This document shows, piece after piece, positions 46,540 through 57,700 of a DNA stretch of 64,000 nucleotides. The notes under the pieces were generated by a model that saw only the letters and a program-made list of their open reading frames with translations, had not been told where the DNA came from and searched no databases. Source of the stretch: Mesostigma viride (taxonomy: Eukaryota; Streptophyta; Mesostigmatophyceae; Mesostigmatales; Mesostigmataceae); contig RPFO01000615.1 of the NCBI GenBank assembly GCA_009746045.1, forward strand, positions 1-64,000. Reading direction: 5' to 3'. How positions within the stretch are numbered: the first letter of the stretch is position 1; every line of letters starts with the position of its first letter. Made by a program: the position numbers and the translations under genes.

Positions 46540-47100
46540 GAGAGCATGGTAGACGGTGTGCCTTACATTGGTTGCTCAAGTAACAATGTGTGTGCCCACG
46601 TCCATGTGTGCATGCTCTCTCCCATTCCCTAGGTTCATGGGACACTAGTTTCCCTCGTGCTTTGTAATATATGGCTAGCTTGTTACCTTGGAATGTGAGT
46701 TATGTGCGCTGAAATTAAAGCCCATTAGGCGGTGCATGGTATGCGGTGTGCCTTATTGGTTGCTCAACTATGTGTGTGCCCTGCACGTCCATGTGTGCAT
46801 GCTCTCTCCCATTCCCTAGGTCCATTGGCACCATGGGATGCTAGTTTCCCTCGTGCTTGATAATATATATGGCTACCTTGTCACCTTGGAGTAAGTTATG
46901 TACGATGAAAACCAATTAGGCGGTGCATGGTGTGCGGTGTGCCTTGTATTGGTTGCTCAACCATTTGTGTGCTCACGTCCATGTGTGCATACTCTCTCCC
47001 ATTCCATAGGTCCATGGGACGCTAGTTTCCCTCGTGCTTTATATAATATGGCTACCTTGTCACCTTGGAATAAGTTATTTACACCGAAAACAAAGTAGGC
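46540..47100 (+). repeat. Tandem repeat of about 185 bp, three copies
   Basis: The block TGCATGCTCTCTCCCATTCC with GTTTCCCTCGTGCTT and GGCTACCTTGTCACCTTGGA recurs at about 46610, 46797 and 46985. Located inside the transposon. Confidence 0.85.
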
Positions 47101-48270
47101 CGGGGGGTGCATGATAGATATTGGTCGGTGGTTCCAATCATCTTTAGCAATTTGACTTTTTGTAATGTATGAATGCTTAGATGGAGACGTGCCCATATGA
47201 ATGACTTGGATGTATGGATGTTAATTAACTATGTTTCGATATCGGATGTTTTTTGTGCATGCGGCATGAACCTTTGTGTGCTTGCAGAATTAACATTGAT
47301 CTCCAAGGTTGGCATTGGGCCACATGCTCATCAAGGGCAGCGACTAGTGGCGTTTGACGCCTTTCTAGAGATTGATGCATACGTCCAGACCAAGTGCTTG
47401 AAGACGGCAAATCGACTTTCGGTTCATTTGTTGCCTAATACAGTAGTTCATACTAGAGTTCGCGCTTTATGGCATACATAGTCAAAACGTTGAAGGGTTG
47501 TGCGTCCATGCTTGGCCATATATGTGAAACAACCAACATGGTTGTCCACTCATGAATGTGTTTCTTGTTTAATGTTAAAATGGATATTATAATTGCAAAT
47601 CAATTTCAAAAATGAATATTCATGTGAGCAAATTTGGTAAAACTAGAGTAAAGCTAGGCTTAAGCGTCCTTACCCCATATTTACCCCACATTAACCCCAC
47701 ATTTACCCCAACATTACCCCATCTGGAAACCTCGAATACACTAGGGAAAGTATGGTGGGTAAAAATAGGGGAATTAGGCGGTAATAATTTTTACCCGATT
47801 ATTCACGGCATTTTACCCCTTTTGGGGGGGTAAAAAGGGGGTAAAAATGGGGAAAACGTGGCAAAAAGCGGGTAAAAAAAGATTCCCCTTTTTATACCCA
47901 GGGTAAAAAGAGGGGAAAAACCAGGGCTGTCGCTGCCACCACTGGAGAAGACGGGGCGCCCACCGGTGCTGCAGTCTTGGATGCCGCGGCCGGCAAGGTC
48001 GCCGCCGACGCCGGGGGCGACACAGTTGCAGCCAGCTGCTGCGACGCAGTTGATGTCGCTGCCGAACCAGGGGATGCCGTCGCAGGTCCCCAGCCGACTG
48101 GCACGACAGGTGGCATCCTTGGCATCTCCTCGGCCGGCCGAGGTGGCTTGGCCACCACCGTGGCCGCTGCCACCTGCATGGCGAGCCTCCGAATACATGT
48201 CGAGAGCCGTTACTCCTTGTCTCACGTGAGCCCAGCTAGGCCTCACCAGCTAGGCTGCCCCAGCTAGGTC

Positions 48271-49014
48271 TCACGGCAAGAAGTACAGCCGGATCAAAAT
48301 CGCAACCTGAACATGCGAAAAACGACAATGGACGTCCTCCGGGAGCTCGGCCGCCACCGCCTGAACCGCGAACTTGGTCAGGACGAAGCCGCCAGGGAGG
48401 GTACTCTGCTGGCGGAGTCGCCAGCCGTCGAAAGGCAAAAAATTTGGTGCATTACGCACCGGGATCTTGAAGGGGAGCTGGCCCCAACCGTCAACATAAA
48501 CCTCACCTGCGTCCTGGGACGCAGGGGTCGGGTTCGCGCCGAGGCTCATGCCTGCCAGCGCCCTCCCGACAGAGGTGTTGCCAGACGATGACCTCGTCTG
48601 GCCGGAGGTCACCTCTCTCCTAGGAGAGGGTGAAGCCTCCCCCTCCTCCATAGAGGAGGAATCCTCTTCCACCTGTCGCCCTGGGGCGGGTGGCATGAGG
48701 TGCGGGGCAACCTCGGACTCGTTGCGAGTCCCGGTGCACCGGTTCCCCTGGGGGGCAGACTCCTCGGCAGCGACAGCTTCACGCTGCCGGCGAGGGTTGT
48801 CCGCCACCACCATGCGGTAGGTGACATTTTCGTCACGCTCCCGCGGTGGGGAACTGCGAGGAGACATTCTCCTCTGAGACGCCGTGAAAGGCAGTCTCGT
48901 GGTAATGGGGGGCTCCCGGTTAGCGGGAGGCCGACCCCGACCGTTTCCTGCCCCTCCCCGCTGAAGGGTGGGGCGGACATTGTTGTTCTTAGCTTCCGAG
49001 TTCTTCGGCGCCAT
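48271..49014 (-). CDS. Hypothetical protein inside the transposon
   Basis: A 247-codon frame with an ATG at 49014 and a Pro/Ser/Arg-rich disordered first half (PRSSPPRERDENV, SPSPRREV) and a more ordered end (DGWGQLPFKIP, PFDGWRLRQQS). No transposase motif. It could be a captured host fragment or a gag/ORF1-like protein of an element nested in the transposon. Function unknown. Confidence 0.45.
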   Translation of the reverse strand: MAPKNSEAKNNNVRPTLQRGGAGNGRGRPPANREPPITTRLPFTASQRRMSPRSSPPRERDENVTYRMVVADNPRRQREAVAAEESAPQGNRCTGTRNESEVAPHLMPPAPGRQVEEDSSSMEEGEASPSPRREVTSGQTRSSSGNTSVGRALAGMSLGANPTPASQDAGEVYVDGWGQLPFKIPVRNAPNFLPFDGWRLRQQSTLPGGFVLTKFAVQAVAAELPEDVHCRFSHVQVAILIRLYFLP

Positions 49015-49539
49015 GTCTAATCCAAGTTAGATATATAGATGTACGTCGGAGACGTTGGGGACTCAGTGTGAGAATGATGGCTGCAGCAACGCCAGGGATC
49101 GGGCGTTCCTTGTCATTATTCACTCCATATGTGGGCACACATTATATGTCGTGGACACATCACTCACACGAGATCCCTAGGACAACTGGACTACGCTCAC
49201 TTGTCCGCCACGTGTCCAGGTTCTAGAGGCTTCTAGACCTGGAGCAACGTTACTACGCACAACGTCCACTAGACTAGTTGCTAGCTACGTAACTTGCGTA
49301 CACGTGTGTGCGTCGCGCCACAACCGGCGCTCGGCACCGTTATTCTGTCTCCGCCAGAATAACTCCGGTCACACTGTATGTTCCCCTGTGTGGCTCCGGC
49401 CACAAGTCAGCCTCGAGGTATCTCAGCTAACTGGTAATATTTTACCTTCAAGGGTAATATTTCCCCATGTTTACCCTCTTTTTCCCCTTGTTTACCCTCT
49501 TTTTCCCCACTTTTTACCCAAGTTGGAGCCCAGAGTGAT

Positions 49540-50850
49540 ATGCCCCTTCTCAGGGATATGTGCTACATTGACTCGGCCAACGGAGTGATGTTGATAATTA
49601 CTTAATTAATTAATATGGTAGCTCGAGCCTGCCGTTATCTTGTCCGCGCTTTAAAGTCGTTCAGGATGATGATATCAAGGAGAGAACCAGCGCAGGCCAG
49701 AAATCGGGAGAATCCGGACCATGGTAGCTCGAGCCTGCCGTTATCTTGTCCGCGTTTTCAAGTCGTTCAGGATGATGAAAATGAATGGAGATGGAACTGT
49801 GTAGCCAAGGTTGTGCATGCATTGAAATCACGGCTGGCTTACGTGTAGAGCGAGCTACTAGATGACCTACTAGACGGTGGGGCCGGAAATAGCTTGCTTG
49901 ATCAGGGCGTGTGTTTCGAGCCAAACCGGCCGGGAGTGTCTATTATATAGTGGTGAGCACCATATTTGCTGCGATCGCTCATCTCCCACCATTTACGAGG
50001 AAATCACGTACCGCGAATGGAAAACCACTGAAAAGGTCTTGCTAGTCAGTCATTACGTTAGCCATGCCATGTTTCCAACCAAACGTCCAAGAACTGCACA
50101 CGGTGCAACTAAAGGCAAAACTGATATCCGGAGGACAGCACTTTCAAATGTGCGGTGGAAACCAAAAGCCCGCGTATGCCAGAAAACATCGTGTTGCTGC
50201 AGCGCGGTGTGGCCAACAAATCCAGTGCCAAGCTTGGAACGCCCGCAAAGGAGATCTGGCATCACAAGGTTCAGATGTGCGGAGATACTACTGGACGCGA
50301 TCCAGCCGGCCCACGACCTGTTTGTAGAGCTTGTGCCAACCAAGGGGCAGCACTGAACAGATGTGGGTGGTCAACGTTGCAAAAAACACCGGACTTTATG
50401 GAGCATAATGTCTCGGTCAAAACGTCGATCTTTGACCAACAAACAATGCAATTATAGTTCAACAAGAGTCGTGATGTCCAAAATCGACACGTACGATGCC
50501 GGACAAAGACGGGGAAAACGATTCAACTGACTATAAGAACAACACCATATTTAGCTGTGTGGGAAAGGAGACTTGTGATTAGATGTGGCCCTTAGTCATA
50601 GCAAATAAAAGGAATTTGCTGATATATTTAGGATCCAGTTGCGCTTATAATAATAGACAGCCGTACGCCAGCCCTTCTTGTTATGGGTTAGTTAGTCAGT
50701 GAATCCCACACGCCGCACATGGGCAGCAGAGCCTATAGTGGCCTTGTTATGCATGGGTAATGTTAATTATTAAGATCGAGGTAATTGCAACTAGTATATC
50801 CTCCGACTTGAGCTTGATTAATGTGAGGGACGTTTGCGGGTAGATATGCA
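49540..50850. other. Gene-free stretch with a 106-bp duplication
   Basis: GGTAGCTCGAGCCTGCCGTT occurs at 49617 and 49723 as part of a 106-bp unit present twice in tandem with few changes. The rest has no supported gene. Confidence 0.6.
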
Positions 50851-50854
50851 TGCC

Positions 50855-50912
50855 ACCAATTAATTAATTAATTAATTAATTAATTAATTAATTAATTAAT
50901 TAATTAATTAAA
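50855..50912. repeat. (TTAA)n simple repeat
   Basis: About 14 repeats of TTAA. Similar short TTAAT or TTAAA tracts follow the LINE remnants at 49600 and 52866-52905, so it may be the tail of another LINE insertion. Confidence 0.9.
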
Positions 50913-50924
50913 CTCTTGCTCCCG

Positions 50925-51190
50925 TTGGGGAGTCACGGAGCACCGAAGTGCTTTTAATCCCTGCATGTGTGTGCACAACAGGAGAAAGGGCAGAGACCCC
51001 CAGTCTCCTTCATGCCAAAGGCATGCCACAGCTGCATTCGGGCACGTTAGCTAAACGGCCGGACACGCTAACGATCCGGCAATCTGTGGGTGCAATAAGA
51101 CCCATGTGAGCATGGCATAACAAGCTAGGAGCGTGGGCGAGTACGTAAACTGATCATAGCCAAGACGTAGCGTGGCTGTACAACAAGGAT
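50925..51190 (+). repeat. Dispersed direct repeat, copy 1
   Basis: TTGGGGAGTCACGGAGCACC begins a stretch of about 265 bp that recurs at 51820-52097. Shared blocks include GTGTGTGCACAACAGGA, GGGCAGAGACCCCC and CTGATCATAGCCA. Both copies follow TTAATTAA tracts. They could be long terminal repeats of a small element or simply two copies of one family; no primer-binding site was recognised. The interval 51191-51819 has no gene. Confidence 0.65.
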
Positions 51191-51819
51191 GCCATGCAGA
51201 CCACTAGCTATGATATACAAATGGACCGTTGCAGCTTTAACAGCTTTGACAGGCGAGGGAGATAGTACGATTATTATGGTCGCATATACGTCGGCCTCGC
51301 AGCTCCTGAAGTCAGCTAGGGGAGTAAGCTACCGCATATAGTTCCCAGCAACCTACGTTCCACTAGGGTGACCCCCGGCCACTGGGGTCATGCAGCTTGC
51401 TCCAGGCTTGGGCGTAGACTTTACGCGGTCCCGATACTGGACTCGAGAGCCATCGATCAAGTACGGAAAGCGGTCGGGCGGAGGCTGAGTACGTGAGCCC
51501 ATGCAATCACCATGCAGATCGAGCCTCCGTCTTCTTGCTGACCTCGAGCCGCCCCTCCACTCGGGCCTCAATTGCGACTTGCGAGGCAATGATCAAGCCA
51601 AGCATGTCTGCAAGCTAGGGTAGGCCACGTCAGCCACGTCTGCAAGGGTAGGGTGTAGTAAACTACACCAGCTCTAGGTGCACCAAAGTGCACTGGCCTG
51701 CACCACGTACTGACTATTATGTATTCCAGCAGCTGAAGCTATTCTAGCTGCTAATTCCACGCCATTACTTCATTAATTAATTTTAAGCGCGTGCTCCGGC
51801 CCGACTTGACCGGCGGCGT

Positions 51820-52097
51820 TGGGGAGTCACGGAGCACCGGAGTGCTTCCCTGTGTGTGCACAACAGGAAGAATTAAACTGAAGGGCAGAGACCCCCTCTA
51901 TGCTTGCATGCATGCCAGAGGCACATGTGCCACAGCAGCAATCGGCCGGACACGATAGACGATCCGCGGCAATTAAGTTCCGGTGGGTGCAATATTCAGT
52001 AAGACCCTGGCGTGTGAGCATATCCGATAACAAGGAGCGTGGGCATGCAAGTAATCTGATCATAGCCAGGACGTAGCACACAAGGCTGGCCTGTACA
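51820..52097 (+). repeat. Dispersed direct repeat, copy 2
   Basis: Second copy of the repeat at 50925, about 895 bp downstream in the same orientation, with small insertions and substitutions. Confidence 0.65.
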
Positions 52098-52229
52098 TTA
52101 AGGGCTACTAAGCTACCAGGGCTATGGCTGTTTGCCAGTGTACCGTGCGTTAGCGGTGCACATGACTATTGAGGCGGGTATAGTGCCGGCTAGCTCGTCT
52201 AGGCAAACATTCTTCTAAATAAGGCATGG

Positions 52230-52690
52230 CTGCCATGGCGGCAGTGACTACCACTGAACGATTACAAGCTAGGGATATTCTAGCCCGCAGGGGGCGTCCC
52301 GACATCTTGTGGTTGATCATCAGGTCCCCACCCCGCCTCCAGTACACCTTGGGCTTCTGGGGGTCCTGCTTGTGGCGCCGGGAGGTACGTGTTCAGGCCA
52401 CAGGTCGCCGGTCGCTGCTGCTGCTGAGTGGGGGTCAGGTCGTCGTCCAGCGTCCAGGTGAGCCTCACCGACCGGGTCGTGCAACCTCTTGCGACAAGAA
52501 AGGAACTCGATCGCTGCTTGTCCTCAGGGGAGGGGAAGGTGAGCAGGACTGGTGGGGGGCCCGCCTCAGTTGTCCGGTGAGTGGGGAAGGCGGCCGTGGC
52601 ACCCGCGCGCAGTTCTACCTCACCTACCAGGCCCATGATGAGGGTAAGAAGCTGGTCCTTGAGCTTGTCCGGCAAAGGCAATTCCACCCC
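52230..52690 (-). mobile_element. LINE ORF1 fragment
   Basis: The minus strand encodes GPPPVLLTFPSPEDKQRSSS and TLDDDLTPTQQQQR, the same two signatures seen separately at 41153 and 44106, which shows they belong to one ORF1 protein. Frame is only partly kept. Confidence 0.65.
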
Positions 52691-52789
52691 ATGCCAGGCC
52701 TTTTAGGTATATATGGTACATCATGGTGGTGCAGGTCCACTTCAGCACCCAGAGCGCAGGTGTAGTTCAGTACACCCCGTACCCTTGCA

Positions 52790-52865
52790 GGAAGTTGAGC
52801 CCAGAATGTACGTATTAAAAGCCATATATGCCATATATTATGCCCCTTCTTCTCAGGGATATCAG
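52790..52865. other. Empty target site of the 4.8-kb transposon
   Basis: GCAGGAAG, AGAATGTA, TAAAAGCCATA and then ATGCCCCTTCT, TCTCAGGGATAT appear here in the order of the sequence left of 44723 followed by that right of 49537, with no transposon between. This is a paralogous LINE 3' region, so it confirms the transposon ends. Confidence 0.75.
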
Positions 52866-53689
52866 TAAATTAAATTAAATTAAATTAAATTAAATTAAAT
52901 TAAATTATTATAATTATAACATGACTCCGTCAACTGGGAGATCATGTAGCACGTATTCCTTGCTGGATGGCCGGCCTGGAGGTGGGCGAAGCCGCGAAAC
53001 CAGCCGAACTAGTAAGCTAACTCTACTAAGCTAATCTAGAGAACCCTTACTACTATACTCATGCAGCAAAGCGCTCCTTCCTCCTGGGGGGGGGGGGGGG
53101 TCTTGCCCACAGGGGCCGGCTTGTGAGCCTGGACAATCGTCTTCCACCTCTTCTTGTTCTGCATAGCAGTCCAAGCACTGAGAGAGAGCTAGGGAACATT
53201 TGAATGCGGTGTTCAAACGTAGCTGGGACCACTACTAAGGTCGGCCAGCAGCTGGTGTGCATGTATAGGTCGAATGGCATGCAGGTTTACCCATCTTTCT
53301 AGTGAGGAATGTCCTTTGGGCCAGACCAGGTCAGGGAATGCCCCCCTGCATGGTTGGCCAAGCCACTGGGGGCCGGCCAGACCGAGGTCGGTGTCTACCT
53401 GATCGGGTGCGAGCAAGATGTCCTAGAGCTATACGAAAGCTATCCTACGCTGCCTAATCTCGTCCGAACTATCCTCATGCAGGGATATATGCGCTACATA
53501 TACTCCCAACGGAGACATGTTCCAATTTAATTTAATACGTTGGATTAATAACTACTGTTTAGCTTGAGGGTTCTTCTTTTCGGGGTTTGATTTCCTTCTG
53601 TTGCATGCCATTCTCACTCCGTACTTTATCAGCGCATTCTCAACATGAAAATACATGGTTGGGGCATGCATGACGCATACGATATAAAT
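52866..53689. other. Gene-free stretch
   Basis: Starts with (TTAAA)n to about 52905 and contains a run of 14 G at 53087-53100. Short frames only. Confidence 0.45.
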
Positions 53690-53787
53690 TTGTAACCGGC
53701 TTTCGTGTAATTATTTTCTAATGAGATTAGCATATTGTTCTCCGTGGCATGCCCATGCGCATGACACGCAAGTACTTACTTACTTAC
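53690..53787 (-). repeat. Second copy of the 18.9-kb repeat
   Basis: TTCTAATGAGATTAGCATA, CCGTGGCATGCC and GCGCATGACACGCAAGTACT match 18895-18975 in the opposite orientation, ending in the same TTACTTACTTAC. The stretch 53788-54776 has no supported gene. Confidence 0.75.
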
Positions 53788-54776
53788 AACTGCTGTTATG
53801 CATGTGGCCCATATCAATTAAAAAACGAAGTATATATGCACTCACTGCAATTAAATGCACAGTACAAATTAAATACACTTCTTATGTTATATTATTAAAT
53901 CTATAACCCTGTGCTAGCTTATACATGCACATGCACATGCATGCAGATGTGCACTGATCCTTTCCATGCCAGTACATCTTGTGCATGGGCAAACTTATAA
54001 TTACACAATGGCCAGATTATGTACACATGTACCAGCCAGATGCATGCATACAGAACTTGAATGCAATCCGCTATATAGAAAATCTGCAGGTGTATCCAGA
54101 TGGCTGGATCTGCATGCATGAGACTACGAATGTATCCGGGTACCGCGGTGCATCACACCAATCTTAGGCAAGTGAAAGTACTGACCCTCAGTCGCACATA
54201 AGAGGCAGCTAGCCAGCCACATTCAAAGGAAGCAGCCGGCCACACTTGCATGATCCAGAGGAATTCTCGCATCGATCAGCACCCCCAGGATATGCCCGCA
54301 AGATGGTCCATGACTTGCCCAGGGCCCAGAATATACATGTAACACATGGTCGAAACCTTAACTTGGCAAATCCTATTCAGATGCACGTCGATGGCCAACT
54401 CTTTCTCACTTACATGCCACAGGCATGCAGGATCAACCACTTTCCACTCCCGCCATGCGCCACCCGGTCAGCCATGCAAGGTCTCATGATGGCAGCACTC
54501 GGCTCTCGCCTCTATCTGCGTATCACCCTGGTATGTCTCACCCTAGTTGACAGCCGCGTCATCGAACCCCAAATGGTTGCAGGAAGAAACACACTCCAAA
54601 CCTGGACCGGCTTCAAACTCCTCAGCAAACCGCTTCAAACATGCATGAACCGCTTCACGCCTTGCCTTGTTGGTTCCAGCCTGGCCGCGGTCAGCCCGAT
54701 TGCCACTTCAGGCCCACCGCCCAATGCAGGGGCCGCTTGAAGCCCAGTGACCATGCTTCACACCTAGCGGACGCAC

Positions 54777-57700
54777 TCATGGCTGGACCGGCTCAAAGTC
54801 GAGGATGTCAGGCGTGGCGGGCAGCGCGGGCGCCAGCGAGATGCGCTTGAGCGGCACGGGCGACTCCTGCCCCTTCTGCATGCTCACGCCCTGCTCGTTG
54901 GTGAGCGTCACCTGGTTCACGCTCATTGCCTGGTCGAATGCGTTCTTGACCAGCATGATGGTCTGCACGGCGTTGGTGGCGCGCTTGACATCCAAGTACA
55001 CGCGCAAGCATTAGTGGTTGATCCGCGTGCCGACACCGTGTCCAGTCCATGGAGGGGCAGGCAGCGCGCATGCTACAACATGCCATGAAAAAATTCTGAG
55101 ACGATAGCTGTTTCTGCGATGTGAGCTTCGGGAAACGTTGGCAGTGATAAGCGTGAGAGGCATAGTGCGAACCACATAGTGCGCACCATGACATTGCAGG
55201 CGACGCATGAAAATGCCTCGGCCATGCAACTTAACACTTCCTAAGCGATATTGAGGTGCCTTGCCGGTGTCTGATAAACTACAAGGCCAGCAGGCAACAA
55301 AGGGGCGCCCAAAGTACACATGGGGGGGGAATCCAACCAAATGCGGCCATGGGAACCAACCCACTGACCATGCACGCGGCACTTTCCAAACAGATTATGC
55401 CCATGCGTGCACACAACCTGATTATGCTCAGGTGCACAGCACGCCTCGGCACGTGCTTGTGTGCCCTGTACCTTTTCTCTATAACGTTACGTGACGTACA
55501 ACAAGTAACACGTATAGTCATTGAGCACTTATATGCCCACACCAATTAGCAACCCCACGGCATGCCCTCCTATTGTCACGTTTCCCAGAAAGCAGGCGAG
55601 CTGAAGCACGTACTCCGTGAAGTGCTTGGAGGCTGGCAACCGCGCACCAGCCAAAGCAAGATACTGTTGTGTCAACTACATCCCACAGATTGGGTGTGCG
55701 CTCGCGCGAGTATCGACTCGTGTATGACCCACCTTGGCGATGAAGACGCGGAAACCCGACACCTGTCCCAGCAACAGGCACAGGTCGTCGAACACCTCCG
55801 TCTCGTGATTGTCGTACGCCTGGGAGGGACACACAAGGGGCCCAGGATCCAGGGCAGATTCACAAGGGCGATCGCCCAATAACAAGGCCCAATAAAAATT
55901 AATGCATGCACAGGGGCGAGGGGCACTTTGGTGAGTTGTGTTCATGGGCCTCGGCATGCACCCCTTCTTGCTGTGCAATGTGCATCAAACAGGGATGAAA
56001 GGTGCCTGCTTAAAAGATGGTACCCCGCGACTCTCCCCGGAGGCGCGAGAATGAAACAATGAATTCACGGCATGGCGCCGACATGCTGCATCACGCTGCA
56101 AGATGCTTTGGAGACTGGGACGTTGGCCCCGATGCTGTGGGAGGCGCGTTTGCCCCCATGCCCTATTTCCTAGGTAATGTGCGGTGGGAGGTATTTGAAC
56201 CCCTGGCAATCCCTTCTTGGTCCATGCCCACAACTGGCGCTCCCAATCCCCCTCAACTGCGCAGAAAATTCCCCATGTTACCAACAATCAGTTATGCAAG
56301 CAGGAAGAAATGCGCGAGCGCCCAAGCCCCGTACGGGAGTGGATGGGGGGCGGATGACCGATCACAGGAGACTGGCCATAGCGATGGGCAGGTATACTGA
56401 GCTGCCCTCCCTTCACGTGACTTTCGCATCAAAAGCTGTGGTCACATGACGCATGTTGTGCCGCAAGGTTCCAGCCACCCCTCAAAACCCAATCACATGT
56501 TACAATGCTTGCATTGAACTTAAGCTGGCACTCACCTCCTTGGCACGAGTGAAGTCCCCCTGTGCCTTGCCGTGCACCTGCAAGGTGGGCAAATGGCACG
56601 TGACGGCGGGAAAGGATGGAGGAGGATGGTGCCATAGGATGGAGGAGGATGGTGGGTAAGAACTCGGCATGCAGGAACCCATCGACGCATCTTTCGCCTC
56701 GGCTTGAAACAAACCTAATGGTAGTCTTGGCCCGTTTCCTCTCCCTCCCTCTCCTTCTTGTTCCATCCCACCCGCCCTATCTCATAACCCATCCATCACC
56801 GAGATGGCGTTGCCCCCCTCCGCCTTCCTCCCCACGCACCCTCTCTCATGGCCCGCTTTCTCAAGTTGGTGGCCTTCATGCATGGCTCAACACCCATACC
56901 TTGATGGCTTTGACCCGCGTCTTCTCCCCCCCCCAAAAAAAAAAAAAAACTGCACCCCGCCCCACTCCCTCATAACCCAAGAGACCGCCGATATCACAAA
57001 AGTGCAGCCTAACCTTGATGGCCTTGTCGAGCTGCTTCTCCTTTTTCCTTGATGGCCTTGGCGAGCGTCTTCTTTACCTTGATGGTCATGGAGATCTTCT
57101 TCTTCTTCTTTTACCTTGATGGCCTTGGCGAGCTTCTTCTCCTTGCGGCGCGACGCCTCCCCCTGGAACTTCGTGCGCGCCTTCTCCATCGCCATCATCG
57201 CCTTGCCCAGCTTGCGGCGCTTGTCGTCCAGCAGCAGCCGCAGCTCTTCCTGCTTCTTGATGCGCTCCTGAGCACGCAGCGTGGCCGGCGGCAGTAGGCG
57301 TGGGTGGGGGGTTGGTGTCCAGGGGAGGGCAAGAGGGCAACGCACCATGTCATCATGAGGCCAGTGGTGTCATTAAAAAAGTATGTAAGGACAGCTGCGC
57401 TACCAAGCAGAATTCCTTGAAGTTGAGTGCCAGTAACAAAGGTGGGCCAACTGTAAACTGAAAACCACGGCCTATCCATGGACTAATCGCACCGTACCCA
57501 TGGGCCATGAGAGATGCGTGTCTGTGAAACACGCCCGTGCTATACCGACTTCCGCACGCACCGGCGTGAAGCCAAGCACGTTCCAATGCTAGCGCACGCA
57601 CCAGCGAGCTGTCAACGCGGAACTGCCACTGGTGGAAGGGCGCGAGGATCTCCTTGTGGACCGTGTTGATCTGACGGCGTGGGCGAGGAAAGATGGCAAC

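Larger units (their letters stand above)
44723..49537. mobile_element. 4.8-kb DNA transposon with 34-bp perfect terminal inverted repeats
   Basis: CACTCTGGGCTCCAACTTGG... (44723-44756) is repeated exactly in inverted form at 49504-49537. Both ends carry many subterminal copies of GGGTAAA or TTTACCC (44740-45040 and 47640-47910 and 49435-49515), as is usual where transposases bind. It is flanked by ATA on both sides, a 3-bp target duplication. The CACT ends and 3-bp target fit the CACTA/EnSpm group, but I see no transposase, so it is probably non-autonomous or has lost its gene. The matching empty site is at 52.8 kb. Confidence 0.85.

Noticed and set aside
44740-49510. Telomere-like repeats (GGGTAAA/TTTACCC)
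   Set aside because: The plant telomere unit is TTTAGGG/CCCTAAA; this order differs, and the copies are irregular and lie at transposon ends.
50925-52097. LTR retrotransposon
   Set aside because: Two direct repeats 895 bp apart, but no primer-binding site, polypurine tract or coding region was seen; the terminal bases are unclear.
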